Part shown: piece after piece, positions 21,284-32,758 of the stretch
Layout: every line of letters starts with the position of its first letter
How positions within the stretch are numbered: the first letter of the stretch is position 1
NCBI GenBank assembly: GCA_002785985.1
Contig: NHNU01000013.1
Span: 434,001-498,000, forward strand
Length of the DNA: 64,000 nt
Source of the DNA: Microcyclosporella mali
Taxonomy: Eukaryota > Ascomycota > Dothideomycetes > Mycosphaerellales > Mycosphaerellaceae
Direction of reading: 5' to 3'
The notes under the pieces: generated by a model
Told to the model about the DNA's origin: nothing
Database searches by the model: none
Seen by the model: only the letters and a program-made list of their open reading frames with translations
Position numbers and translations under genes: made by a program

Positions 21284-23235
21284 TTCATCTGTCGATTTCT
21301 TCCATGGATCTCGATCATTCGGGTTCTCTCTTTGCTCATCTTCAAGCCACGATGATGTTCCTGAGGTGCTTCGCCGTGTCGACTGTCCGGCCCTACACTA
21401 TCTCCAAGAGCCCAGCGGCTACGAGTAAGGCTCGTAACCTTCGTGATCGATATCAAGAAGAGTAGCCGGAGCCTAGAGAGGGAGCCGAAGCCAAAGAGAT
21501 AGCTGTCCGAAGGCTACTGTTTATGGTCTAGGAACGCACAGCGATAGCGAAGCGTGCTGTGGAGAAAACGACACTACATGTATACACTTTTGACGGGGCG
21601 AGGTAGGGCGGGGAGGCAATCGTGGGGAGTGCACGCTAGCTGTCTTAGGGTCATTTTATACAGTCAGTACAGTCCATACGGTCAAAGCTATACCTAGAAC
21701 GTAGTCGACGAGCCAGAAGGAGTGAAAGCAATCGATGTCACCGAACAGGCACATTTCAATATCGAAGACGCTGAAGAACGGGCAGTCTGACAAGCATAAT
21801 AACGCAAAGACTGTGCGCAGTTGGGAGCCTCGCGGCGACAACCAACGGATTTCCTTCCGAGCCAAGCTTTTCTGGAAAATGCCGCTGGCGTTTGTTGTGT
21901 CACTCCTCGGTGATTTTCGAGATCCGCGTTTATTATGCCTGACTAGTTATGCAAGTCAAGACATCGTCGCGACAATCAGAGGGGAGAGCTTCAATAGAAC
22001 GAAAGACGGCGGCAACGGAGTACCCTTGTACTAGATAGAGGTTTCATCACAGATCCAGATGTCGAATATATGGACTGTGTGGATATCGCATGAGAAGCAG
22101 GGGGGAAAACAGGGAGGAGGAAGTAGGAATGCATATATGTGTCGCGTGGGCGTGTGGTCATGATGGCGTGCATATACATGTATGGAGACATTGGGAGATA
22201 TCGTGGGCGCTCTGATCTCATAGAGGCACCAGCCACGCACGTATTGGATCCGCAGCAGCAAACCCGAAGCCGTGTAAGACTATTAGTAAGGTAGCTATGA
22301 AGAAGACGGTCTGCCTGGGCAGGCAAAGCTAGCAGAGCTGTTGCCTTGGCTAGGAGGTACATGCTGTGTACTATACCTGGCGCCTGGGAGAGCTGGCTGA
22401 GCTGTTCGTTCCGCTGTCCGAGGAGGAGTGATGAGAAGCGTGAAGCTGAAGCCCGGAATCCTGCGGCTGCGGCTGTGCACTTCATTTACATGTACACTAA
22501 CCTGACTACTAGTAACTACCACACCCCTACGCTGCCCGTGCTCACGCATTTTCGAATGTCCATACCATCATCACCACCTCCTCCTACCACTACTACACTG
22601 TCACCTACCATACTGCTGTATTCCTGCTGCTGAATGTGCAGTGTCACGCTCGTCAATCACATTACCTACACTGCAGCAGCCTGCAGCCCTCAAATATCTG
22701 CCGTGCAAGCGACAAGAGCGACACTTGTGCCACCAACACGTTTGAGGCCCGCCACTACTGCTCACCAGCAATTTCCCTGGTGGAGTCCGAGTCGAATTAT
22801 CCATCGCAACGCCTTTTTCCCACGCGATCGCCCTGCTGCCGCCGCCGCACTACCGTGCAAAGAAGGCCTGACCGACTCCCAGCTTGCAAGTTGCTCGTGT
22901 GCTCACTCACACTGCTGCATTCTTCTGCGCCTGCCGTGTCGACAGCGTTTCGGTTCTTCACGTGTGCAGGAACGCAGAGCGCATCCTCCGCATTCATCCA
23001 AGCCCCGTCCTTCCCGCGCTGACACAACAACTCACTCATCACTCACGCCCACTCTCCCGACTCAGTGTCCGGCCCTGCGACTGTCGAAACACCAACCACC
23101 AACACTGACCGCCAAATCCGCATCATCCTTTACAAGCAGCGTCACTCCCCCCAAATCCACGGCACAGCAGCAGCGGCACCACTTCCATCCACCATACCTG
23201 GCACCATCACCACCACCACCACCACCACTACCGCC
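21284..23235. other. Long gap; 3' part probably AUR1 promoter and 5' leader
   Basis: No gene in 21284-22550. From about 22550 the plus strand becomes C-rich and purine-poor with many short CAC/CCA runs, as expected for a long 5' leader of the downstream IPC synthase gene. It contains several upstream ATGs (for example 22556, 22634) opening short or Ser/Pro-rich frames that look like leader artefacts. Confidence 0.5.
23203..23231 (+). repeat. (ACC)n trinucleotide run just upstream of AUR1 start
   Basis: A run of ACC units ends a few bases before the ATG at 23236 (context CCGCCATGCGG). It lies in the presumed 5' leader. A similar run precedes the start codon at 59661. Confidence 0.7.
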
Positions 23236-24576
23236 ATGCGGGCCGATTATTTCTCGCTCGACTCGAGCAGGCGATACATCACCATGCCCAGGCTGCCCTT
23301 CTCCCTACCGAGCATACCCATCTACATCCCGCATCGCATAAGACGGCGCTTCCGATCAACCAAGTCGAAGATACGCTCCCGACAGGCGCCCACCTCCTCC
23401 ATCGCCTCCATCGAGACCTCCTTCAATCCCGCCGACACCATCCGAGCCCTCCGAATCCACCGATGGAGCCACCACGATGCACAATACCTCTTCCTCGCTG
23501 TAGCTGGCATCTTCAGCTTGTGCATGATCCAGACACCCGGCCCGTTTGTCAAGACAATGGTCGCGACCGCCTTGATGACCAGTCTGGTGATACCCGCGAC
23601 GAGACAATTCTTCCTGCCCTTCCTGCCTATTGCGGGTTGGCTGATCCTCTTCTACGCATGTCAGTTCATTCCTGCAGACTACAGGCCAGGCATCTGGGTT
23701 CGCGTGCTCCCAGCTATGGAAAACATCCTGTACGGCGCGAACCTGAGCAATATCCTCTCCGCACATAAGAGCGCGGTCCTCGATGTGCTCGCCTGGCTAC
23801 CCTACGGCATCACACATTTCGGCGCACCCTTTGTGTGTTCCGGCCTGATGTTCATCTTTGGACCACCCGGAACAACTCCAGTCTTTGCTCGGTCGTTTGG
23901 CTACATGAACATGGCAGGTGTCATCATCCAAATCCTGTTTCCCTGTGCCGCTCCGTGGTACGAGAACATGTACGGACTCGCACCAGCGAACTACTCAATG
24001 CCAGGTTCTCCTGCTGGTCTTGCTGCGATCGACAAGCTTTTCGGCATCGACTTGTACACCTCGACGTTCACTGCATCACCGCTTGTCTTTGGCGCTTTTC
24101 CGTCATTACACTCTGGCAATGCCACAATCGAGGCTCTGTTCATGGCTCACACCTTTCCCAAATTGCGACCATTGTTCGTCATCTACGTCATGTGGATGTG
24201 GTATGCTACCATGTATCTGAGCCACCACTACGCGGTGGACTTGGTCGGTGGCAGCATCATTGCCGGAATTGCATACTTCGTCGCAAAGGGCAGCTTTCTG
24301 CCGAGATTGCAGACTGGCAAGATGTTCCGATGGGATTATGACTACGTCGAGTATGGTGAAGAACAGCAAGCATATGCATACGGCCTGAACGACATTGACG
24401 AGTACGAATTGGCCCTGCACGGCGACAGCGACGAATGGACAATCGGCTCAAGCTCAAGCTTCTCCACCAGCAGTCGTGAGCCATCTACCGGCATGCGATC
24501 TCCAATCGGTGACAACGACTCATGGGAAGGCGACACTCTGGCTTCCGCATCAGACAACGAGAACCAGAAAGCATAG
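23236..24576 (+). CDS. AUR1: Inositol phosphorylceramide synthase catalytic subunit
   Basis: Single exon, 446 aa. The enzyme transfers phosphoinositol from phosphatidylinositol to phytoceramide in the Golgi, a fungus-specific step of sphingolipid synthesis and the target of aureobasidin A. After a basic N-terminus (RIRRRFRSTKSKIRSRQ) come multiple hydrophobic segments (ATRQFFLPFLPIAGWLILFY and others). The PAP2-type catalytic motifs are FGAFPSLHSGN (about residue 285) and SHHYAVDLVGGS (about residue 329), with the catalytic histidines present. Strong family text includes FYACQFIPADYRPGI and YGANLSNILSAHKSAVLD. The tail is acidic and Ser-rich. The first in-frame ATG is 23236 with a good context (CCGCC before it). 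The open frame extends upstream, but only through a non-ATG start. Confidence 0.95.
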   Translation: MRADYFSLDSSRRYITMPRLPFSLPSIPIYIPHRIRRRFRSTKSKIRSRQAPTSSIASIETSFNPADTIRALRIHRWSHHDAQYLFLAVAGIFSLCMIQTPGPFVKTMVATALMTSLVIPATRQFFLPFLPIAGWLILFYACQFIPADYRPGIWVRVLPAMENILYGANLSNILSAHKSAVLDVLAWLPYGITHFGAPFVCSGLMFIFGPPGTTPVFARSFGYMNMAGVIIQILFPCAAPWYENMYGLAPANYSMPGSPAGLAAIDKLFGIDLYTSTFTASPLVFGAFPSLHSGNATIEALFMAHTFPKLRPLFVIYVMWMWYATMYLSHHYAVDLVGGSIIAGIAYFVAKGSFLPRLQTGKMFRWDYDYVEYGEEQQAYAYGLNDIDEYELALHGDSDEWTIGSSSSFSTSSREPSTGMRSPIGDNDSWEGDTLASASDNENQKA

Positions 24577-25712
24577 ACGCGGTTCTATCGCTCGCCCAGA
24601 TGACAACTAACATTACAACAACCCGAGCTGGACTGACTGAGATCATGAGCCGGTTCAGAATGACGACTTTTGACGACCTGCATAGCATGGCGTGCGTGTG
24701 TTTATGAGCAAGCATTTTCTGGCCCCGAAGCGATCACCCAATGCTTTGGTGGCAACGAACGTCTCCCTTTAGAGCGTACTTGCGTGGCGTTCTTGCGTGG
24801 AGTTTTGCAATTCCTTCTACCCAACAGCAACCAGAAATTCTTGGCGCTGGAAATTTAGTTGCGAGATACCCTACATTCGCTCTGTGTCGTTATCAGCATT
24901 GTACTTTGTGTACAGCGATCCGCTCGCTTTCTTCGCAAGGTGGGAAAAGTGAGGAAGCCCAGCATGTGCATATTTACACGGAGCCTAGAAGGGCAACTTG
25001 GAGAAACTTAGAAATAGGAGGATATGGAGGTGTGATGAGAATGAACGACTCACGCCGCGATTTCTTGGTGCGACTAAAACCTTCTGACTAGAGAAGGGTA
25101 ACAGGGATGTGTATATATTGTAATGAATAATCAAAGACGGCTCAGGACTGGAGCGTCTGAATTCTAATGAGAATCACACAAAGACCTGCGCAGATATATA
25201 TTGGGCTAGGTGCTAGTGTATGTACGTTCTAGCATGTGATAGTACCGTGCTCTTTCCTCATTATCTGATTACGAGGTCGTCCCTAGCCAATTCATGTAGA
25301 GCGTATGCAAAATGAATCAAAGTCCGAGAGAGGCTATACTCGTTTCTTTGGACGACTTGAAGTCTTCACGAGCTGCGTCCACATGTCTCTAATCATACAG
25401 TCTTATGGTGGTATTATCTCTCTCCCACCAGATGAAGAGTATCTATTCGTCGGTGGCTCCAGACATGGCCGCAATTCGCTTCTTTCCTCGTCTGGTGATA
25501 TGATAAAAGTACAGGTGAAAGTGAAGAGGTACGGCGCGCGTGTGCTCCATCTTCCTCCATCATGACCACGCTATGCGCTCTCCCTGGATGATTCGCACCT
25601 TCGTAACGCCTATCCAATGCCCGGTATCTTGTCACAGTGGTAATGCGCCGGTGCACTGCGAATGAGGAAAAGCATCTTCTCCCTTCAAGCCCCTTCTTCC
25701 TCTTCTTCTTCT
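24577..25712. other. Intergenic between convergent genes, no gene seen
   Basis: About 1.1 kb of AT-richer DNA between the 3' ends of AUR1 (plus) and uL11m (minus). Only short frames without recognisable features. Both transcript ends should lie here. Confidence 0.5.
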
Positions 25713-26348
25713 TCAAGGCACCACAACCACACCCATACTCCCCGCCTGCGCGATCACGCTCTTGACCAATCCCTCCAACGACACGCCCGACAACCTCGTC
25801 TCGCCCTGCTTGATCTTGGCAATCTCATACACATGCTTGAGACTGACCTGTCCCACGGCTCCCAACCCAGCATTCCCCGGCGCAGCTCCCGAGTGCGAGG
25901 CTTTGCCTACGCCTGCCATTCCTGCTTTCGATTTCGGTCCTGCTGTGTTTCCGGCCCCGCGCAGCTTGTTCTTGGTCGGTTGCACGCCGGCGGCGGAGAG
26001 GAGGAGGGATGCGGTCGGTGGGGAGCGGATCTCGAAGTGGAAGGAACGGTCGGGACGGACTGTCACGCGCGCGGGTATGGGTGTGCCCGGGGTGTAGTTT
26101 GCTGTGCGGGCGTTGAATTCCTATATATCACGGATCAATGGTTCTGCTTGATCTGAGGATACTTTTTGGTGTTGGGGGATATATATATATATACATATAT
26201 ACATGGATTCACTACATACCTTGCAGAAGTCCATCGATTTCACACCTTTGCTTCCCAATGCCGGACCAACGGGCGGAGAGGGCGATGCTTGGCCGGCTCC
26301 GACGATGAGCTTCACGATCAAGTCGTTCTGTATCGCTTTGCGCGCCAT
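25713..26348 (-). CDS. MRPL19: Mitochondrial large-subunit ribosomal protein uL11m
   Basis: Proposed complement(join(25713..26120,26220..26348)), 178 aa. The N-terminal exon reads MARKAIQNDLIVKLIVGAGQ, then ASPSPPVGPALGSKGVKSMD and FCK, the conserved L11 N-terminal domain with its GQASPSPPVGPALG signature. A 99-nt intron (26121-26219) carries an AT-dinucleotide run. Exon 2 starts EFNARTANYTPGTPIPARVT, then has SFHFEIRSPPTASLLLSAAG and the C-terminal rRNA-binding domain ending VKSVIAQAGSMGVVVVP. Between them is an insert rich in Gly/Ala/Lys (GAGNTAGPKSKAGMAGVGKA), longer than in bacterial L11. The protein belongs to the GTPase-associated centre of the mitoribosome. Identification is secure; the symbol is by yeast equivalence. 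Confidence 0.93.
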
Positions 26349-27178
26349 GGTGATGTCGTGGCTGATGTTGCGACGGTCATCACATGCGCCTTCTTCTTAG
26401 TTTACTCGGGATGGAGCTGGAAGTGCTCGGCGATGAAATCTTTCGTCCGAGCGCCCACGTGACGACGGGAACGGTCCTCGGGCCGGGGCGGGTCCTTCCA
26501 GTCTTGCACACTTATGTGCCAAAATTACACCCGAGAGCGTGAAGGGCCAATCAGCTAGCATCTCCATCCTCCTATTCACCTTCTGAAACGAAGGAATGTG
26601 GAATGCCCTGGGGGTGAGCCTACTTTTATAGTACCAGCATGCTCCTGGGACGTCTACTGTACCGTACACACCACAAAACCCACCTCGGGAGTATCATCTT
26701 TCCCTGACCTGAACTGACCACTGGCAGTGGCCACCACTTGTCGCCGCATATGCACGCCTGCAGCCAGCCAGCGCATCCTCTGTGGCTCTATCGTGGATAG
26801 TGACGGGGGAGCGCGTCTCCAACGCTCCGCTCGTTCGCTCCAACTGTCCTCCAACCCATACTGATTAGCCCCTGAACCGTCACTTTGCTGGCTCGACAGT
26901 TGCACAAGCCTACCTGGCTGCAGTGTGAGACACACGCACACCCTGCTTCCCATTTCTTCCTACGCCTCATTATTCGCCGTTTGTCCCTCCCTCCCTCCCT
27001 CTCTCTCTCCCCAGCCCGCCATCATGATGCATGTTCGTCCGCACCGTCATCCTACACCCGTGTCGTCTCCTGTTTGGGCCTCTTGCAGTGCCACGAGGCT
27101 CTCTCCTACTCGCTGTGCAAACCTCCTTCCCCACTGAGTCAGTCTATAGAATCACCCCGGCCTTGTTCGCTACGGGCA
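26349..27178. other. Divergent promoter region with CT-rich tract
   Basis: Between the uL11m and DUF6594 gene starts. A pure pyrimidine tract (CCCT and CT repeats, about 26987-27013) lies about 165 nt before the downstream start codon, typical of fungal core promoters or leaders. No gene seen. Confidence 0.5.
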
Positions 27179-29445
27179 ATGGTGAGTCTGCTCCCTGACC
27201 CGTCAGACATCCAGGCAGGCAATCAAACAAACCCCTCTCAACTGACGTGGACGATGCTCTCTCACAGTCACATACTGCAGAACCAACTTCGCCGTCTGTG
27301 CCTCCGAGACTTGTCGTCTCAAGTCCTCCAGGCGATGAGGTGACGACTCGTTCACCTACCCTGGCGTCGAGACGGCGAAGTAAGACAGAGAGCTCTGCGC
27401 TCAAGGCCTCTGGCCGACAACCTTCACTGGAGTGGCTTGACGTGGAGGAACCCTCACCTCGACGTCGCAAGAAGACAGCTACCAAACGAACAATCGGCTC
27501 GTCAAGTGCAAAGCAGAGGAGCAGGAGCAGCACTGAAAGTGAAGTTGCAAGCCGCTTCTCACCCAAGCTTGGCCGGATATCAGAATCCAACGAAACCAAG
27601 TCTGCCTCTCGACCCAGTACACGTGTGTCATCAGAAGCTCGTAAGCAGCGCGAAAGAAGTTCTCCCACCAAGTCTCGATATCGGGACGATTCAGCAATCG
27701 TATATCGACGACCTGTAAGACACAGAGTGGGCGGCGGCGTCGCGAAACGACCCGAGTCGGGATTCAAGCTGAACCCATCTCTCCTTTCGGTCCTTTCCAC
27801 TCTCACTGGAGGCTCGGACAGATCCAGCAGTAGCAACACCACGATCACGCAGGAATCCTATGATCGAAGGAGCGCTAGCGAAGGATCCAAAATAGCTCCC
27901 GATCAGCCATCGGGATCCGAGCGCTACACTAAAACTCAGGCGTCGTCTGCTCCGAACGTGTTCGACTTCATGGATGCGCCTTCTATTGACGACGGCCATG
28001 ATGGTCGATCGATATATTCGACCTCGTCGTCGGTGTCTTCGCATTATGAACACTCGGATGCAGGATCCAGTGAGCTACCAGACACGCCTTCATCACATTC
28101 GACGTTCCCATCGCCAACATCGACCAGGAATTCGAGCTTGAGTGGGAGTGTCGCGGAATTGAGGAGGAAGTATGATGCCCAATTCGCGACGTCCAACGGC
28201 TCTGCAAGTGCTATTGGGAGGGAAATTCATACCCCCGAGATGACCACCAGGTCGAACAGAAAGTTGAACAACCCCGCAAGTGTGCCAGAGGAAGATGAAG
28301 ACCAGGATGTGACTTGTATTGATTCTAGACCCCGCGGCACTGGAAGCAGCAGCGACGAGCGACGACGTACTTCTTCGAGATCATCGCGAGTGTCCCGGCC
28401 AGTGCAGGGACCGGATGAGAAGTTGCGCTACCAGGAAGAGGCGATCCAACATCACCTAGCTCAATCGCAACGTGGTCAACATCTTGTAGAGCCGGTATAT
28501 GGTCAGCATCGCTCACATTCCACCTCATCTCATGCATCTTCCAGCTCGGCTCGCTCCTTTGCGCGACAAATGGCAATGCAACATTATCAACATCCCTCGC
28601 CACCTGCTCCACCAATATATTCAAGCCCAAATCGGACTATGAATGGGCATGCTGTTTATCCCGACAAACCTCCCGCTCCGGATCCACCAGACTTTAGTCA
28701 GCGAACGATCGCAGGCTACGAGCAGTTGGCTCTGGAATTGTCAAACACAACCTCAGCCGTCAAGCCAATGTACCGAAAGTTCGAGTACCTGAACCATCGC
28801 ATCCTGCTCCACATGCAGGACGAGCTCAGCGAGATGGAAGACCAACTGCGATGCATCGACGAGGCAATCGCACAGCTCGAGCCTCCGACAGCCGACGCTC
28901 CGCGGCCACCTGCTTCTCGCAGAGGCGATGCTTTCAACGGTACGGAGATGCATCACCATCGTACAGCTCTGCTCGGTCGAATCTTCCTCAAGACCGAGCA
29001 ATACAACCGCGCCATGGCCTCTTTCGCGTCCCTGATAAAGGATTCCTCGCCCGCAGAACCCGAGCAAGTCTCCGCCTACCAGAACTGGCTGAAAATTTCC
29101 TCTCCCGTCCACGAGATCGAGACGCGATTCTTGCAGTGCAAGTATGATCTCATCCTTCCTGGTCAGAGGAAAGAAGTCGAAGATCTGTTCTATCGACCTG
29201 GCAAACATGCGGCTCTGACATGCTTACCTGTGGCGCTCTTGCTGCCTCTACTCCTCTTCTCCATCATTCCTACATTGGCTGGACGACTGGTCGTCACAGC
29301 TTTGATTTCGGTGGGAGCTTTCATGGTGGCTGCTACCACGAGGGTCCGATTATTGATGGACGCGAATGAATGGGCCGTTTGCGGAGGGGCTTATGTGCTT
29401 TTGATGACTGCTATTGCAGGGTGCATACCGCAGCATACATCGTGA
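27179..29445 (+). CDS. DUF6594-type membrane protein with long disordered N-terminus
   Basis: Proposed join(27179..27181,27268..29445), 726 aa. The long open frame has no usable ATG at its 5' end. Joining an ATG at 27179 straight across an 86-nt intron (donor GTGAGT, branch CTGAC, acceptor CTCACAG) gives MSHTAEPTSPSVPPRLV in frame. Residues to about 480 are Ser/Arg/Pro-rich and probably disordered. The C-terminal 240 residues match the fungal DUF6594 pattern: TIAGYEQLALELSN, YRKFEYLNHRILLHMQDELS, LRCIDEAIAQLE, then a helical stretch and three C-terminal transmembrane segments (ALTCLPVALLLPLLLFSIIP, VVTALISVGAFMVAA, YVLLMTAIAGCIP). Function is unknown. A predicted helical bundle anchored by a tail is the usual architecture. 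Confidence 0.85.
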
Positions 29446-29684
29446 TTGGCGATGTCGGGAATCACTGCTTTTGATGGCGTTCTTGAGCGTTTTTCCAGAG
29501 GGTTTTGCTTTTTTTGTAGTTGTAGTGATACCCCCCCTTTTTCGGGACGAAAGTGTGCCCTTATTTATTTATTGAAGGAGCGAAGACGGTGGTCTGGAAA
29601 TTTAGACATGAGAATTTTCCATCCCTCGACGTATCAGTAATACGAGGCTGGTATTTGACATTCCTGACCAGTAAAGATTAATAT

Positions 29685-30325
29685 TCACGAGCCATTCGTC
29701 TTCTTAGCCCTGTTCGCCTCGTCGAGGTCTTTCAGCATCCAAGTCTGTAGAGGATACGGCTGTCCCATCCTATTTCGGACCCAAGAGTCAGCATTTCCAG
29801 TAACGTTTTCAGGGTTCCCTCAATCGATCAATCGATTTCCGACCAGAAGAGAAAAACTCACCACGTCGCCCTCTGCGTATGGTCCCGCTCATTCTCATCC
29901 TCTCCGGTATTCGGATGAATCAACGCGCTCAACGGACCCCGATGCACCACCAACCAGCTCACGAACGCCCCGAACTGCGCGGGCGTGAACAGATTCACCT
30001 CAAACATACCCACGGGATGCGGCCCGATCGGGCGATCCCAGAGCGTGTAGATGCGCAGTTCGGGGAATTCGCGGCGGATACGCTCGTGTAGGGCCCGGGC
30101 GAATGCGGTCTCTTTGGGGGAGGTCTGCAGGTAGTAGATGTGCACGTCGAAGCCGCCGCGGGAGGTGTTGGTGATGGGCGATGGGAAGGTGGTGTAGGCT
30201 GGGGAGAGGCTGGTGCTTGGCGGATTGAGGAGGGATTTGCCGTCTGCGGCTTTTTCTTGTGGGAGAGGAGGGAGGTGTTCGTAATCTTGGAGTGGCCATG
30301 GGTGGTTGTAGGAGTGGGGATCCAT
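29685..30325 (-). CDS. DOPA 4,5-dioxygenase-like protein
   Basis: Proposed complement(join(29685..29769,29862..30325)), 182 aa, one 92-nt intron (donor GTGAGT). The DOPA-dioxygenase family core is clear: FDVHIYYLQTSPKETAFARA, REFPELRIYTLWDRPIGPHP, VGMFEVNLFTPAQFGAFVSW and LVVHRGPLSALIHPNTGEDE followed by RDHTQRATWMG. The histidines of VHIYY, GPHP, VVHRG and LIHP are probable metal ligands. The start MDPHSYNHPWPLQDYEHLPP is the first ATG after an upstream stop-free but uncharacteristic stretch. Known members cleave catechol rings in betalain-type pathways. In ascomycetes the natural substrate is unknown. The product is probably cytosolic, with no signal peptide. Confidence 0.9.
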
Positions 30326-30855
30326 ATTTTGAGAGGGTTTCTTTTGTGTGTCGTTGGAGTTCGAGATTGGATCTGCTAGTGAGAGGAGACAGGTAGAAAT
30401 GGACTGATTGGGATCTAGGATGGAAGCGTCCTTGTCTCTGATCGTGGGATGTATACACATGTACACTTCTTGACTTCTACTACATATGCAGATCTGGCTG
30501 GGATTGATCAGAGGACGGAATTGAGCCGTGAATCGCGTCAGTTGTCGCCACGCTTGCCACTTCAATGGTGGGTAGCTTCGTCAGCGAATGGACCTTTTCA
30601 CCAATTGCCGATTGTATATGTTCATCTGCCTAAGGTGTAGTGAGCAGCAAGGCGATGTCGGTGAATATTAGACGGAGCGTGTGAACAAAGCAAAGAGGAA
30701 GGTGTGACGTCGTGAGGAAGGACGTGAAGCAGGCGCGTTCCACGCACCGACTCTCAGAGCGCGAAGCCTGCTGTCCCGCGTTCTCGAGATTCCCGCTTCC
30801 TACATGTACTTCTCTCCAACCTTGTCGTCACGTATAATACGCGCATGTTGCCCGG
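30326..30855. other. Divergent promoter region, no gene seen
   Basis: About 530 nt between the DOPA-dioxygenase-like gene and SLD2. No supported coding sequence. Confidence 0.5.
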
Positions 30856-32281
30856 ATGTCTCTGGTTGAGGAGCAAGAGAATGCCGTCGATCTTGTCGCA
30901 TTGCGGACGGAGCTGAAGACGTGGGAGAATCATTTTCGAGATGCCAATGGACGCAAAGCCGGACGCGCTGATATCAAGAACGACGCGACGATTGGTGAGA
31001 TACAAATGTGCCGGATGATAGAAACGATGCTGAGAGAGCGCAGCCGCAAAGTATCAGCTGTACGATCGAAGTAGGACACGATCACGTCCCATCGCGCCTG
31101 CGACAACTCCCAAAAAGAGCACTCGACATTCCGAATCAAAGCAAGTTCTGCGTGAGAGAGCAAGCAATGGCGCTAGAGCGACATCCAGAAAGACACCGTC
31201 AAAAGTGAAGCCCATTGAATTCCAACCAACCATTCCCTCGCCTGTGCAGGAGATAGAACCAACACCTGCACACATACGGCAAGCCCTCGGACCGACACCT
31301 CAAAGAGATGGACACGTATTGGGCATTTTTGACCTGCTGTCGGGTGGTACGCCTTCCAAGAGCCTCGGAAGGGGAGTTGACAATGTGGACGAAGTTGTGG
31401 CCGGAACACCGAGCAAGCCAACGTCCTTGAAATCCGATCAAGCCTTTTCGAGAACACCACAATCTGTTGGGAAGCGTTTCTTCCTCGATGCTTTCGTGGG
31501 CACACCATTGAAGCGAAAGCGGGAAGACGATATCGGTACGACAAGTAGCTCGAAGCGGAAGTTCGCAACGCCTGCATTTCTGCGACGGATTCCTCTGGCT
31601 AGCATCGATGAGGAGGGGAATGACACAGCGCCGTTCCGGAAGCGGGGGCTGACCAGGAGTCTGAGCAGCATGATTCAGGGTTTGAGAAAGCAACAAGACG
31701 AGGACATGGACGAGGAGTGGGATATTCTCAGAGAGATGGAAGAAGACCAAGAGGGGGAAAAGAAGGATCATAAAGCCTCAGAGGTACTGGTGAAGGACAG
31801 CCAGACTGTCGAGATGCCGTTGGGTCCGGATCAGGCTCAAGAGTCGAGCGAGGAATCTGCTGCAGAAGCCGAGACAAATATGCGAAAGCCATGGAAGAAG
31901 AAGGGGCTCAAGAGACAGACGAGACGGGTTATTATGCGGCCAAATTTCCACAAGCCGAAGAGGGTAGAGGAAGCTGACAACAGCGACGATGAAGCTGTCG
32001 CTGAAACGCAGCGTCAAGAAACTGCGCCGGGAGCCGACGAAGACGACTTCATTGACGACATGGCTTCTGATTCAAAGGATGGTACAAGTACTGCAAAGAA
32101 GATGGTCAAGAAAGCCCCATTGAGAGAGAAAGCGACGGAGAAGAAAGACAAGGAGAAGGACACCAAGAAAAAGAAGAAGATGATTGATCCCAATGCCACT
32201 TCTCACGCCAACTTTCAGAGGCTCAATATCAAGAACAAGAACTCGAAAGCGAAAGGAAAAGGGAGATTTGGACGTCGATGA
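30856..32281 (+). CDS. SLD2: DNA replication regulator Sld2/Drc1
   Basis: Proposed join(30856..30994,31044..32281), 458 aa, with a 49-nt intron. The N-terminus has the Sld2 signature LRTELKTWENHFRDANGRKA, then IKNDATIAAKYQLYDRSR after splicing (the RecQL4-like N-terminal homology). The middle is rich in TP/SP sites (TPSK, GTPLKRK, TPQSVGKRFFLDAF), the expected CDK targets through which Sld2 binds Dpb11. The conserved RRIPLA and FRKRGLTRSLSSMIQGLRK segments follow. The C-terminus is acidic then strongly basic, ending ATSHANFQRLNIKNKNSKAK and KGRFGRR, also typical of fungal Sld2. It acts in the nucleus at replication origin firing. Confidence is high from N- and C-terminal matches. Confidence 0.9.
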
Positions 32282-32758
32282 CGAGACTTATCATCGCTAT
32301 TGGTAAGACGAATCATATGTTTCGACCGATGCTGTCAATGCAGATGGCTGTATGACTTGATGATAATAGGTTTTTGAATGTAGCATTATTGTTTGCAATG
32401 TGTATAGCTGTTCGTTGCATACAGGGCTTAGCCAACTGCAAGTCGCCTATTGTTGAAAGTAAGCATGACCAAGACATTTAATCTGATAGGCTACGAACAG
32501 ATCACTTTGTGCTGTGCTTCGCAGCTTAGCTCTTCGCGCGAGATGAGGTGCTGCGTGATCCTTCACCACAATGCCGTCTTCCGTGCGGGGGGATAATGTA
32601 ATCATATCTCATGTATGATGCTGATGAAACCAATCCCGCAAACATAATTCCTCGCCTTCAGACCTTCGCTCCCTATACAAGCTCCCGTCAACGTGCTTGC
32701 GTACCGCTCTCTGCACTGTTTATCTGATCCGATCACCCAATAACTTTAAAGAAGTGCG
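32282..32758. other. Intergenic, no gene seen
   Basis: SLD2 3' region followed by the promoter of the b561-like gene, both on the plus strand. Nothing else seen. Confidence 0.5.

Noticed and set aside
22634..23341. 235-codon Ser/Pro-rich plus-strand frame before AUR1
   Set aside because: Low-complexity C-rich leader sequence that overlaps the AUR1 start in another frame; no domain pattern.
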